Part shown: in pieces, positions 27,205 to 35,845 of the stretch | How the letters are laid out: every line of letters starts with the position of its first letter | Numbering within the stretch: the first letter of the stretch is position 1 | DNA from: Rhodoferax sp. AJA081-3 | GTDB lineage: Bacteria > Pseudomonadota > Gammaproteobacteria > Burkholderiales > Burkholderiaceae_C | NCBI RefSeq assembly: GCF_017798165.1 | Contig: NZ_CP059068.1 | Coordinates: 744,001 to 808,000 of the forward strand | Direction: 5' to 3' | DNA length: 64,000 nt | Notes under the pieces: generated by a model | Seen by the model: the letters and a program-made list of their open reading frames with translations, nothing else | What the model was told of the DNA's origin: nothing | The model's database searches: none | Made by a program: the position numbers and the translations under genes

Positions 27205-27573
27205 CTAGTGCTGCGCCATGTACAGCGCAACTTCCTGCTGCAGGAGTTGGAGTTTGGGGCTCAGCGCCGCAAACGCCTCGCCAACTTCGGGGCCGTTGCC
27301 GGTCTTGCTCATCTGCTCCACCGCTGCCATCTGCTCACACAAGGCGGGTGTGCAAAAAATGGGCAAACAGCCTTTGAGCGAGTGCAATAGCGGGTTGGCA
27401 CCGCGCACGTCCTGGTCCGCCAGGCGTTGCCCAATCAGGGGCAGATCACGCTCCAGCATTTCCTGCAGCATGGGCAGCATGCCGCGCAGCGCTTCCTCGT
27501 CGCCGATTTGCTCCAGTGCCCGCGCAATATCGAGGTGAACCAGCACTTGCCCTTGGGGCAAAGTTGTCGACAT
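27205..27573 (-). CDS. HPt-domain phosphotransfer protein
   Basis: A 122-residue protein with a histidine phosphotransfer fold: helical throughout, with the conserved His in PLLHSLKGCLPIF, where most HPt proteins have HxLKGxAxxxG. The ATG chosen (MSTTLPQGQVLVHLDIARAL) has AAGGAG nine nt upstream. It is the first gene of a two-gene unit with the receiver protein and is divergent from dapC. The HPt identity rests on the H-box and size; the flanking Gly is less typical, so I am moderately sure. Confidence 0.75.
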   Translation of the reverse strand: MSTTLPQGQVLVHLDIARALEQIGDEEALRGMLPMLQEMLERDLPLIGQRLADQDVRGANPLLHSLKGCLPIFCTPALCEQMAAVEQMSKTGNGPEVGEAFAALSPKLQLLQQEVALYMAQH

Positions 27574-27667
27574 CCCGTGCTCCTTGAACTGACAGTTATA
27601 GCGAAAAGGCGGATTGCGCCCCGCTTTCGTGCACAGTGTAGCAACTGCTCGGGGATAATCGCCACCC

Positions 27668-28885
27668 ATGAATCCGAATTTGCCCCGCCTGCAGGCCTAT
27701 CCCTTCGAGCGCCTGAAGCAGTTGTTTGCCACGGTCACCCCCAATCCCGAGTACGCGCCCATTAGCCTGGGCATTGGTGAACCGCGCCACGCGACCCCAC
27801 AGTTGATCAAACAGGCCTATTGCGATGCCATCATGGACCCGCAGGGTGGCCTGTCGGTCTACCCCGCCACCGGTGGTGTGCCAGCTTTGCGCCAGTCCAT
27901 TGGCCGCTGGATGCAGCGCCGTTATGGCCTGGCGCTGGATACCAACACCCAGATCCTGCCGGTCAATGGTTCGCGCGAAGCCCTGTTTGCCTTTGCCCAG
28001 ACCATCATCAACCCGGCCGTGCCCTATGCCGATGGGCAGAGTGCCCAGGTGGTATGCCCCAACCCCTTCTACCAAATCTACGAAGGCGCGGCCTTCCTGT
28101 CTGGCGCGCAGCCCTATTACGTGCCGTCGGACCCGGCGCGCAATTTTGCGCAGGACTGGGACAGCGTGCCCGAATCGGTGTGGGCGCGCACCCAGTTACT
28201 GTTTGTCTGCTCCCCCGGCAACCCCACCGGCGCCGTGATGCCGCTGGACGAGTGGAAAAAGCTGTTTGATTTGAGCGAGCGCCATGGTTTTGTCATTGCG
28301 TCCGACGAGTGTTACAGCGAAATCTATTTCCGCGACGAGCCGCCGCTAGGGGGCCTGGAAGCCGCCGCCAAGCTGGGCCGTAGCGATTTCAAAAACCTGA
28401 TCGCCTTCACCAGCCTGTCCAAACGCAGCAATGTGCCCGGCATGCGCAGCGGTTTTGTCGCAGGTGATGCGGCGCTGATCAAGCAATTTTTGCTTTACCG
28501 CACCTACCACGGCAGCGCCATGAGCACCGTGGTGCAGGCCGCTAGCATGGCCGCCTGGGATGATGAGGACCATGTGCGCGACAACCGCGAGCAATACCGG
28601 GCCAAGTTTGCCCAGGTGACGCCCATCCTGGCCGAGGTGCTGGACGTGGCCCTGCCCGACGCGGGCTTTTACCTGTGGGCCAAGGTCAAAGGTAGCGACA
28701 CGGACTTCGCCCGCGACCTGCTCGCTCTTTACAATGTGACAGTCTTGCCCGGCAGTTATCTGGCCCGCGAGGCGCAAGGCTTCAACCCCGGCGCCAACCG
28801 TATCCGCATGGCGCTGGTGGCCGAAACCGCTGAATGCGTCGAAGCTGCCCAACGTATCGTTCAATTTGTTAAATCCCGAAGCTAA
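27668..28885 (+). CDS. dapC: Succinyldiaminopimelate transaminase
   Basis: A 405-residue fold-type I PLP aminotransferase. The Schiff-base Lys is in FTSLSKRSNVPGMRSGF; other family motifs are CSPGNPTGAVM and ASDECYSEIYF. It makes N-succinyl-LL-diaminopimelate from the keto acid in lysine and peptidoglycan synthesis. The position directly before dapD and two genes before dapE makes dapC the best name among related aminotransferases. It starts a five-gene unit ending with prmB. Confidence 0.94.
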   Translation: MNPNLPRLQAYPFERLKQLFATVTPNPEYAPISLGIGEPRHATPQLIKQAYCDAIMDPQGGLSVYPATGGVPALRQSIGRWMQRRYGLALDTNTQILPVNGSREALFAFAQTIINPAVPYADGQSAQVVCPNPFYQIYEGAAFLSGAQPYYVPSDPARNFAQDWDSVPESVWARTQLLFVCSPGNPTGAVMPLDEWKKLFDLSERHGFVIASDECYSEIYFRDEPPLGGLEAAAKLGRSDFKNLIAFTSLSKRSNVPGMRSGFVAGDAALIKQFLLYRTYHGSAMSTVVQAASMAAWDDEDHVRDNREQYRAKFAQVTPILAEVLDVALPDAGFYLWAKVKGSDTDFARDLLALYNVTVLPGSYLAREAQGFNPGANRIRMALVAETAECVEAAQRIVQFVKSRS

Positions 28886-28935
28886 GACCTTGCGGGACAG
28901 ACCCCTCCAGTTATTGATCCATTAGAAAGACCTTC

Positions 28936-29760
28936 ATGAGCCAACAACTCCAGCAAATCATCGACGCCGCGTGGGAAGACCGCGCCAATATCTCCGTCAA
29001 CTCCTGGACCGCCGAAGTGCGCGACGCCGTCGAACACGTGATCCATGAGCTGGACCATGGCCGCTTGCGCGTCGCCAGCCGCGAGGCTGTGGGCCAGTGG
29101 ACCGTCCACCAGTGGATCAAAAAGGCCGTTTTGCTGAGCTTTCGCCTGCGCGACAACGAAATCATCCAGGCTGGCCAACTGGGCTTTTATGACAAGGTGC
29201 AGACCAAGTTCGCGGGCCTGTCGGCTGAAGAAATGCGCACCAGCGGCACCCGTGTAGTGCCACCGGCCGTGGCCCGCCGCGGCAGCTACATTGGCAAGGG
29301 CACGATCCTGATGCCCAGCTTTGTGAACATCGGCGCCTATGTGGACGACGGCACCATGGTCGACACCTGGGCTGCGGTCGGCTCTTGCGCCCAGATCGGA
29401 AAAAACGTGCACCTGTCCGGCGGCGTGGGCATCGGCGGCGTGCTGGAACCCATGCAGGCCAACCCCACCATCATCGAAGACAACTGCTTCATCGGTGCCC
29501 GCTCCGAGGTGGTGGAAGGCGTCATCGTCGAAGAAAACTCGGTGCTGTCCATGGGTGTCTACATTGGCCAAAGCACCCCCATTTATGACCGTGCCACGGG
29601 TGAAGTGAGTTATGGCCGCATCCCCAGCGGATCGGTTGTTATCAGTGGCACACTGCCGAAAGACGGCGGAAAATACAACCTGTACGCCGCCATCATCGTC
29701 AAACGTGTGGACGCACAGACCCGTGCCAAGACATCGCTGAACGATTTGCTGCGCGACTGA
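28936..29760 (+). CDS. dapD: 2,3,4,5-tetrahydropyridine-2,6-dicarboxylate N-succinyltransferase
   Basis: A 274-residue trimeric left-handed beta-helix acyltransferase. Hexapeptide repeats run through the middle and C-terminal parts ([53 protein letters not shown]). It transfers succinyl from succinyl-CoA to tetrahydrodipicolinate, the step before dapC. Length matches DapD. It lies 50 nt after dapC and 46 nt before the PilU-like gene. Confidence 0.97.
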   Translation: MSQQLQQIIDAAWEDRANISVNSWTAEVRDAVEHVIHELDHGRLRVASREAVGQWTVHQWIKKAVLLSFRLRDNEIIQAGQLGFYDKVQTKFAGLSAEEMRTSGTRVVPPAVARRGSYIGKGTILMPSFVNIGAYVDDGTMVDTWAAVGSCAQIGKNVHLSGGVGIGGVLEPMQANPTIIEDNCFIGARSEVVEGVIVEENSVLSMGVYIGQSTPIYDRATGEVSYGRIPSGSVVISGTLPKDGGKYNLYAAIIVKRVDAQTRAKTSLNDLLRD

Positions 29761-29806
29761 ACCTGTTAGCAAGTGAGCTTGTTGATACCCAACCGAGGTT
29801 GAACCT

Positions 29807-30976
29807 ATGGCAACGACGACGACACCCAACCCACCCGGCACCATGGAGCGCATCCTGCGCCTGATGAGCGAGAAGAAGGCCTCGGATGTCTACCTGTCGG
29901 CCAATTCACCCGCGTTGATCAAGATCAACGGCCAGTGTGTGCCCATCAACAACCAGTCCCTGCCCAACGACGCCACACGCAACCTGTTGGCAGAGATCCT
30001 GCCGGCCGACCGCATAGCCGAGCTGGAGGCCGAGGGTGAACTGAACATGGGTTTCCCCATTGCAGGCGTGGGACGCTTCCGGGTCAGCGCCATGCGCCAG
30101 CGCGGCAGCATTGCGGCGGTGATCCGCTACATCTCGGTGGACGTACCCCCGTTGGCAGACCTGCTGTTGCCACCCGTCCTGGGTGATCTGATCATGGAAA
30201 AGCGTGGTCTGATCCTGATGGTGGGTGCCACCGGTGCCGGCAAAAGCACCACGCTGGCCTCCATGATCGACTACCGCAACTCCATGGTCTCGGGCCACAT
30301 CCTGACCATTGAAGACCCGGTGGAGTTTTTGTTCAAGAACAAAAAGTCGGTCATCAACCAGCGTGAGATCGGCTCCGACACCAAGTCGCTGCAAGTCGCC
30401 CTGAAAAACGCGCTGCGCCAGGCGCCCGATGTCATTTTGATCGGCGAAATCCGCGACCGCGAAACCATGTCCGCCGCCATTGCCTACGCCCAGTCCGGCC
30501 ACCTGTGCCTGGCCACCATGCACGCCAACAACAGTTACCAGGCGCTGAACCGGATTTTGAGTTTCTACCCCGTGGAAGTGCGCCCCACCATGCTGGGCGA
30601 CCTGGCGGCCGCGCTGAAATCCGTGGTATCGCAGCGCCTGTTGCGCAATACGGCAGGTACCCGCGTACCGGCCATTGAAGTGCTGCTCAATACCAAGCTG
30701 ATCTCCGAGTTGATTGAAAAAGGCGACTTCTCGGGCGTTAAAGAAGCCATGGAGAAATCCATGGCCGACGGCTCCCAGTCGTTCGAGCACGACATCGCCC
30801 GCCTGATTGTGGAAGGTGTGGTCGACCGCAAGGAAGGCCTGGCCAACGCCGACTCGCCCACCAACCTGATGTGGCGTCTGCAAAACGACTTCACCAAGAC
30901 CCAGGCACCCACCGCGGCCGCCGAGGAGCACGAAGAGGCCTCGTTTACCGAAATCACCCTGGACGTCAAGCATTGA
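29807..30976 (+). CDS. Type IV pilus retraction ATPase, PilU/PilT-like
   Basis: A 389-residue secretion-type hexameric ATPase. Walker [10 protein letters not shown] is at 140-148, followed by the Asp box ([11 protein letters not shown]), Walker B ([10 protein letters not shown]) and the His box ([12 protein letters not shown]). The C-terminal extension with [15 protein letters not shown] and an acidic end is more like PilU than PilT. It would power pilus retraction as an accessory motor. Unusually it sits inside the lysine cluster, between dapD and dapE, and its stop shares a base with the dapE start (TGATG). No other pilus gene is in the window. Confidence 0.88.
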   Translation: MATTTTPNPPGTMERILRLMSEKKASDVYLSANSPALIKINGQCVPINNQSLPNDATRNLLAEILPADRIAELEAEGELNMGFPIAGVGRFRVSAMRQRGSIAAVIRYISVDVPPLADLLLPPVLGDLIMEKRGLILMVGATGAGKSTTLASMIDYRNSMVSGHILTIEDPVEFLFKNKKSVINQREIGSDTKSLQVALKNALRQAPDVILIGEIRDRETMSAAIAYAQSGHLCLATMHANNSYQALNRILSFYPVEVRPTMLGDLAAALKSVVSQRLLRNTAGTRVPAIEVLLNTKLISELIEKGDFSGVKEAMEKSMADGSQSFEHDIARLIVEGVVDRKEGLANADSPTNLMWRLQNDFTKTQAPTAAAEEHEEASFTEITLDVKH

Positions 30977-32193
30977 TGCAAGCAGTTACCAGCAGTGCCA
31001 CACTGCACTTGGCCGAGCAGTTGATCGCCCGCCCCTCCGTCACACCCCTGGATAGCGGTTGCCAAGACCTGATAGCCCAACGCCTGAACGCCATTGGCTT
31101 CCATTGCGAAACCATCACCAGCGGCCCAGTCGACTTCCGGGTCACAAACCTTTGGGCAAAACGGGCTGTAGCCCCCGTGAAACCTAGCACTACCGCTAGC
31201 AACTCAGTAGCAAATCACACATCCGCCAAAACCCTGGTGTTTGCGGGCCACACCGATGTGGTGCCCACCGGGCCTGTAGCCGAGTGGCACAGCGCCCCCT
31301 TTACACCCACCCACCGCAACGGCAAGTTGTTTGGCCGCGGCGCCAGTGACATGAAGGTGTCCTTGGCGGCGTTTGTGGTGGCGATTGAAGAGTTCATCGC
31401 CGCCAACCCCAACCCGCAGTTGAACATCGCCCTGCTGCTGACCAGCGACGAAGAAGGCCCGGCCAACGACGGCACGGTGGTTGTCTGCAAGGCGCTCACC
31501 GAACGCGGCGAGACCTTTGACTACTGCATCGTGGGTGAACCCACCTCGGTGGAGCGCACGGGTGACATGATCAAAAACGGCCGCCGCGGCACCATGAGCG
31601 GCAAGCTCACCGTCAAGGGCATACAGGGCCATATCGCCTACCCCCACCTGGCCAAAAACCCCATCCACCTGGTCGCGCCCGCGCTGGCCGAGCTGGTGGG
31701 TGTGGAATGGGACAAGGGCAATGCATTCTTCCCGCCGACCACCTGGCAGATGAGCAATATCCACGGCGGCACCGGCGCCAGCAATGTGATTCCGGGGCAT
31801 GTGGTGATTGACTTCAATTTCCGCTTCTCCACCGAATCCACACCCGAGTCCCTGCAGTCGCGCCTGACGCGGGTGCTGGAGAAATACGAACTGGAATACG
31901 ATCTGGCCTGGACCGTGGGTGGCCTGCCCTTTTTGACCACACCTGGCACCTTGGTAAGCGCCGTACAGGCCGCCATCCTGGACGAGACCGGCATAGTCAC
32001 CCAGTTGTCCACCACCGGTGGCACCAGCGACGGGCGCTTCATCGCCCAGATCTGCCCCCAGGTAATTGAGATGGGGCCGCCCAACGCCACCATCCACAAG
32101 ATCAACGAACATGTAGAAGTGGCCGACATCGAGCCGCTGAAAAACATCTACCGCCGGGTGCTGGAAAACCTGGACCGTCAGGCCCGCGCATGA
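30976..32193 (+). CDS. dapE: Succinyl-diaminopimelate desuccinylase with an in-frame repeat insertion
   Basis: A 405-residue M20 metallopeptidase-type enzyme that releases succinate to give LL-diaminopimelate. Metal ligands and catalytic residues are present: [12 protein letters not shown] (His92, Asp94), TSDEEGPA and GEPTS. Between NLWAK (about residue 62) and TLVFAGH (about 86) there are some 20 extra residues rich in Ser, Thr, Ala and Val, where most DapE proteins have only a few. This loop coincides with a TAGCCCCCG repeat copy. The rest is intact, so the enzyme is probably active. Start ATG overlaps the PilU-like stop; the frame opens further upstream but only within that gene. Confidence 0.95.
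   Translation: MQAVTSSATLHLAEQLIARPSVTPLDSGCQDLIAQRLNAIGFHCETITSGPVDFRVTNLWAKRAVAPVKPSTTASNSVANHTSAKTLVFAGHTDVVPTGPVAEWHSAPFTPTHRNGKLFGRGASDMKVSLAAFVVAIEEFIAANPNPQLNIALLLTSDEEGPANDGTVVVCKALTERGETFDYCIVGEPTSVERTGDMIKNGRRGTMSGKLTVKGIQGHIAYPHLAKNPIHLVAPALAELVGVEWDKGNAFFPPTTWQMSNIHGGTGASNVIPGHVVIDFNFRFSTESTPESLQSRLTRVLEKYELEYDLAWTVGGLPFLTTPGTLVSAVQAAILDETGIVTQLSTTGGTSDGRFIAQICPQVIEMGPPNATIHKINEHVEVADIEPLKNIYRRVLENLDRQARA
31169..31212 (+). repeat. TAGCCCCCG repeat copy inside dapE
   Basis: TAGCCCCCGTGAAA is identical over 14 nt to the head of the intergenic copy after the ABC-F gene (reverse strand there), and the copy ends with CCGCTAGC and GTAGCA. It is read in frame as part of A-V-A-P-V-K-P-S and codes for the extra loop of DapE. 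Confidence 0.6.
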
Positions 32194-33155
32194 GCGCCGC
32201 GCAGGGCCGTTCCCAAGCAAGCTCGCACCGCAGTGCAGAGCACGAAGGTTCTCCATTAACGCTGCTGGAACTGATTGAATCCGGCGCGCAGCAGTTGGAA
32301 AACGCCAAGCTGTCCTTCGGCCATGGCACCACCAACGCAAAAGACGAAGCCGCCTGGCTGGTGTTGTGGAGCCTGGGCTTGCCGCTGGACACACCTTTGG
32401 ATGGCGAAGACTCCAAGGCAAATGAGGCTGTAGCCCCCGCAGATGCTCATCGTGCCGCTAGCATTTTGGAAGCACGCATCAATACCCGCAAACCCGCCGC
32501 TTACCTGACACAAGAGGCTTGGCTGCAAGGCGTGGCCTTTTATGTGGACGAACGCGCCATCGTGCCACGTTCGCTGATTGCCGAGCTGATCGTGGATGGC
32601 AGCATCGACTACTGGTTGAAGGAATCCACCCACACCGTGCTGGACCTGTGCACCGGCAACGGCAGCCTGGCGGTGATTGCGGCTTTGACCTACCCGGACG
32701 TGGTAGTCACCGGTTCCGACCTTTCGGCCGATGCACTGGCCGTAGCTCGCATCAATGTGGACAAACACGGTCTGCAGGAGCGCATCACTTTGGTCACATC
32801 CGACGGCCTGACGGCCCCTGATCTGGCAGCCCGCGGCCCCTTCGACCTGATCCTGTGCAATCCGCCGTATGTCAACGCAAAAAGTATGTCCGAGCTGCCC
32901 GCCGAATACAAGGCCGAGCCGGTCATGGCCTTGAGTGGTAACCAGGCCGGTGGCAGTGATGGTATGGACTTTATTCGCACGCTACTGAAAGACGCACCCC
33001 GGCATATGAGTGAAGACGGTGTGTTGGTGCTGGAGATTGGCAACGAGCGGCCCTACTTTGAAGCAGCGTTTCCGGATATGGAAGTGGTGTGGCTGGAGAC
33101 CAGTGCGGGGGAAGACCAGGTGTTGCTGGTTACCAAGGAGGCTTTGTTGCTATAG
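32190..33155 (+). CDS. prmB: 50S ribosomal protein L3 N5-glutamine methyltransferase
   Basis: A 321-residue methyltransferase. The SAM motif is [13 protein letters not shown] and the catalytic NPPY motif is [15 protein letters not shown], whose following residues fit PrmB rather than PrmC. It methylates a glutamine of ribosomal protein L3. The start overlaps the dapE stop by 4 nt (ATGA). The first 20 residues (Gln/Ser/His-rich) and a stretch at about 78-95 look like additions; the second coincides with a repeat copy. The catalytic domain is intact. Confidence 0.94.
   Translation: MSAAQGRSQASSHRSAEHEGSPLTLLELIESGAQQLENAKLSFGHGTTNAKDEAAWLVLWSLGLPLDTPLDGEDSKANEAVAPADAHRAASILEARINTRKPAAYLTQEAWLQGVAFYVDERAIVPRSLIAELIVDGSIDYWLKESTHTVLDLCTGNGSLAVIAALTYPDVVVTGSDLSADALAVARINVDKHGLQERITLVTSDGLTAPDLAARGPFDLILCNPPYVNAKSMSELPAEYKAEPVMALSGNQAGGSDGMDFIRTLLKDAPRHMSEDGVLVLEIGNERPYFEAAFPDMEVVWLETSAGEDQVLLVTKEALLL
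32431..32475 (+). repeat. TAGCCCCCG repeat copy inside prmB
   Basis: GCTGTAGCCCCCG is shared with the dapE copy, as are CCGCTAGCA and a final AGCA at about the same spacing. It is read in the same frame as in dapE, giving A-V-A-P (residues 80-83) in both proteins. The middle of the copy has diverged. Confidence 0.5.
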
Positions 33156-33523
33156 CTCCTTTGCTGGGCCCGCAGCGGGCCTGGGGTATGGGACTCCGTT
33201 CGTGTCCCCCGGCCGTTCCGGCCTCCTCCTTTACCTCACTGCGCCCCACACCCATGCCCCGCTGCTGCGACGAGTCTTGTTTTGGTACCGTTGCACGCAG
33301 TTTCATCGCCCTGGGCTGGTGGATGGGGTGTCCGGGCGCAGGCTCTATTCGCGGTTGCCACAGATCCCGTGTGCCAACCAAATTGTTAATGACGTACACA
33401 TGGCGAACCAAAACCGTTCGCCCGCGAGATGAGCCGGAGAACGGATACCCCGTCCACCAGCCCTCGCCAACCTGCAGGCCGCAAACGCCTCTACGAATTG
33501 AATCGAAAACTGAGTTCTAAACG
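33156..33523. other. 368-bp gap without a convincing gene, rich in inverted repeats
   Basis: The stretch between prmB and the ABC-F gene. It starts with a GC-rich palindrome (GGCCCGC-A-GCGGGCC around 33169-33184) that may help end the prmB transcript, continues with C-rich sequence, and then holds the long inverted repeat listed next. The open frame across it (33089-33520) has odd composition (many Cys, Pro, Arg) and I do not accept it as a gene. The promoter of the ABC-F gene should be near the end. Confidence 0.6.
33313..33463. repeat. Long imperfect inverted repeat with an inner hairpin
   Basis: The 45-nt arm at 33313-33357 pairs with the arm at 33419-33463: about 34 of 45 positions are complementary, and the outer 21 nt match at 19. 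Within the 61-nt loop a second hairpin forms partly overlapping the right arm (GGCGAAC at 33402-33408 with GTTCGCC at 33416-33422). It lies 60 nt before the ABC-F ATG. It may be a structured leader, a small RNA, or a mobile palindromic repeat. Confidence 0.6.
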
Positions 33524-35470
33524 ATGATCACCTTAAAAAATATCACCCTGCGCCGCGGCGCCAAGGTCGTACTGGACAGCACATCCGTCACCCTGAACCC
33601 CGGCGAAAAGGTCGGACTGGTGGGCCGCAACGGCGCTGGCAAATCCTCGCTGTTTGCATTGCTCAACGGCTCACTGCACGAAGATGCAGGTGAGTACTAC
33701 ATCCCCACCCAATGGCGCATGGGCCAGGTCGCACAGGACATGCCGGAAACGAGCCAGTCCGCTACCGACTTTGTAGTCGAAGGCGACACCGTGCTGCTGG
33801 CAGCACAACAAGAAGTGACCGCGTCCGAAGCCACCGAAGACTATGACCGCATGGCCCACGCCTACATGGCACTGCAAGACGCAGGCGCCCACGACGCTCC
33901 GGCCCGCGCCCAAGCGCTGATCCTGGGCCTGGGTTTCAAGACCACGGAACTGACTAACCCGGTGGACAGCTTCTCCGGCGGCTGGCGCATGCGCCTGCAA
34001 CTGGCCCGCGCGCTGATGTGCCCGTCCGACCTGCTGCTGCTGGACGAACCCACCAACCACTTGGACTTGGACGCCCTGGTCTGGCTGGAAGCCTGGCTCA
34101 AGAAATACGAAGGCACCATGGTCGTCATCAGCCACGACCGCGAATTTCTGGACGCCGTGACCAATGTCACGCTGCACATCGACGCCGGCAAGCTGGTGCG
34201 CTACGGCGGCAACTACAGCAAGTTTGAAGACCTGCGCTCCGAACAAATGGCATTGCAGCAGACCGCGTTTGCCAAGCAGCAGGACAAAATCGCCCACCTG
34301 CAGAAGTTCATTGCCCGCTTCAAGGCCAAGGCCAGCAAGGCCAAACAGGCGCAAAGCCGCGTCAAGGCGCTGGACCGCATGGAGAAGATTGCACCGCTGC
34401 TCAGCGAGGCAGACTTCACCTTCGAGTTCAAGGAACCGGCCAACCTGCCCAACCCCATGTTGTCCATGAGCGGCGTGAGTTTTGGCTACCCACCGCCTGA
34501 AGATGCGCCTGATGGCACGCCGCATACCGTCATCGTGCGCAACGTCAGCAAGTCCGTGCTGGCGGGCCAGCGTATCGGAATTCTGGGCGCCAACGGCCAG
34601 GGTAAATCCACACTGGTGAAAACCGTGGCGCGAGACCTGGCAGCCATCGGTGGCGAGATTACCGAAGGCAAGGGCCTGAATATTGGCTACTTTGCCCAGC
34701 AAGAATTGGATGTGCTGCGTCCCGCCGACAACCCGCTGGAACACATGATCCGCCTGGTCAAGGAAATGACGGCGGCTGGCAAGATCGGTGGCCAACAAAC
34801 GCGTGAACAAGACCTGCGTAGCTTCCTGGGCACCTTCAACTTTGGTGGCGACATGGTCAAGCAGGCCGTGGGCAGCATGAGTGGGGGTGAAAAAGCCCGC
34901 CTGGTGTTGTGCATGATCGTCTGGCAGCGCCCCAACCTCTTGCTGCTGGATGAGCCAACCAACCACCTGGATTTGGCAACCCGCGAAGCACTGTCCATGG
35001 CACTCAACGAGTTCGAAGGCACCGTGATGCTGGTCAGCCACGACCGTGCACTGCTGCGTGCGGTGTGTGACGAGTTCTGGATGGTGTCGCGCGGCGGTGT
35101 GGAACCGTTTGATGGCGACCTGGACGACTACCAGCGTTACCTGCTGGACGAGGCCAAACGCCAGCGCGAAGAAGCCAAGGAAGCCGCCAAGGCGCCTGCA
35201 AAAGCCGCTGTGCAGGCCGCTGCGGTCGCCACGGCCAGCAAGCCCAAGGCCAAGGGCGACACCTCGCCCAAAGCCAAGAAGGAATTGCAAGAGGTGGAAG
35301 CGCGCATGGAAACGCTCAACACCCAAGGTGCTTCGCTGGAAAGCCGCCTGTCAACCAACCCACACCCGACTGAGATTGCCGAGATCGGCCGCAACCTGAA
35401 GCTGGTCAATGACGAACTGGCGCAGCTGGAAGACAAGTGGCTGGAGTTGTCCAGCCGCGTGGAGGCCTGA
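33524..35470 (+). CDS. ABC-F family ATPase (YheS/Uup-like), ribosome-associated
   Basis: A 648-residue protein with two ABC ATPase cassettes and no membrane part. Cassette 1 has GRNGAGKSS, the signature FSGGWRMRLQLARAL and LLLDEPTNHLDL; cassette 2 has GANGQGKST, MSGGEKARLVL and the same Walker B. The linker between them (about 235-300) is long and charged, and the C-terminal 100 residues, starting with a Lys/Ala-rich stretch, form a coiled coil. ABC-F proteins bind the ribosomal E site and help stalled translation. Which of YheS, Uup or EttA it corresponds to is a guess; YheS fits best. A strong hairpin follows. Confidence 0.92.
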   Translation: MITLKNITLRRGAKVVLDSTSVTLNPGEKVGLVGRNGAGKSSLFALLNGSLHEDAGEYYIPTQWRMGQVAQDMPETSQSATDFVVEGDTVLLAAQQEVTASEATEDYDRMAHAYMALQDAGAHDAPARAQALILGLGFKTTELTNPVDSFSGGWRMRLQLARALMCPSDLLLLDEPTNHLDLDALVWLEAWLKKYEGTMVVISHDREFLDAVTNVTLHIDAGKLVRYGGNYSKFEDLRSEQMALQQTAFAKQQDKIAHLQKFIARFKAKASKAKQAQSRVKALDRMEKIAPLLSEADFTFEFKEPANLPNPMLSMSGVSFGYPPPEDAPDGTPHTVIVRNVSKSVLAGQRIGILGANGQGKSTLVKTVARDLAAIGGEITEGKGLNIGYFAQQELDVLRPADNPLEHMIRLVKEMTAAGKIGGQQTREQDLRSFLGTFNFGGDMVKQAVGSMSGGEKARLVLCMIVWQRPNLLLLDEPTNHLDLATREALSMALNEFEGTVMLVSHDRALLRAVCDEFWMVSRGGVEPFDGDLDDYQRYLLDEAKRQREEAKEAAKAPAKAAVQAAAVATASKPKAKGDTSPKAKKELQEVEARMETLNTQGASLESRLSTNPHPTEIAEIGRNLKLVNDELAQLEDKWLELSSRVEA

Positions 35471-35479
35471 AGCAAAGAG

Positions 35480-35526
35480 GCCTGCTATTTATTAGATAGC
35501 AGGCTTCTTATATTTCACGGGGGCTA
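35480..35526 (+). terminator. Terminator hairpin of the ABC-F gene, also a TAGCCCCCG repeat copy
   Basis: GCCTGCTAT (35480-35488) and ATAGCAGGC (35496-35504) form a 9-bp stem with a 7-nt loop, followed by TTCTTATATTT: a reasonable intrinsic terminator 10 nt after the stop. On the reverse strand the region 35526-35510 reads TAGCCCCCGTGAAATAT, the head of the repeat family. The stem recurs at 36719-36743. Confidence 0.75.
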
Positions 35527-35549
35527 GGGGCTTAAAGTCTTGCAAGCAC

Positions 35550-35584
35550 CAAAGAAAAAAGGACTTAGTCTTGCGACTAAGTCC
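35550..35584 (-). terminator. Intrinsic terminator reading leftward
   Basis: GGACTTAGTC (35561-35570) and GACTAAGTCC (35575-35584) form a perfect 10-bp stem with a TTGC loop. On the reverse strand the stem is followed by TTTTTTCTTT, so it would end transcripts coming from the DUF2971 gene, 190 nt away. Confidence 0.8.
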
Positions 35585-35599
35585 TGTAGAGACACGCGC

Positions 35600-35845
35600 A
35601 TGCAAATTGCTACAAGTGTGTTGACAATATTGAAGGCGTACTGGCAGGGACAGCGCGTGGCTATACAAGGCGGCAGCGACTTTCACGAATGGACCATATT
35701 GGTACGTGAACCCCTCGTATGGGCACAGCAACAGGGCTTTACGGTGTCGGCAGGACTTGGCGAAATAGTTGACCCAGCTAAAGCCTTGGGCGGTAACCAA
35801 CTATCTCGATTTGGTATCGATTGGGAACACGCACGGCGCGCTTAA
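35600..35845 (+). CDS. Small hypothetical protein, possibly a gene remnant
   Basis: An 81-residue frame from ATG (MQIATSVLTILKAYWQGQRV) to TAA. Amino acid and codon composition look protein-like (VAIQGGSDFHEWTILVREPL, then WAQQQGFTVSAGLGEIVDP), but I recognise no family. It has no good ribosome-binding site and its last 68 nt overlap the 3' end of the DUF2971 gene on the other strand. It may be the tail of a longer lost gene or a chance frame. Longer frames starting upstream run through the terminator hairpin and are unlikely. Confidence 0.35.
   Translation: MQIATSVLTILKAYWQGQRVAIQGGSDFHEWTILVREPLVWAQQQGFTVSAGLGEIVDPAKALGGNQLSRFGIDWEHARRA

Noticed and set aside
33089..33520. Open frame of 143 codons between prmB and the ABC-F gene
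   Set aside because: It overlaps the prmB end, is rich in Cys, Pro and Arg, and runs through the long inverted repeat; more likely non-coding.
33671..35326. Open frame of 551 codons on the - strand opposite the ABC-F gene
   Set aside because: Phe, Gln and His-rich shadow of a strongly biased codon set; the sense gene has all ABC motifs.
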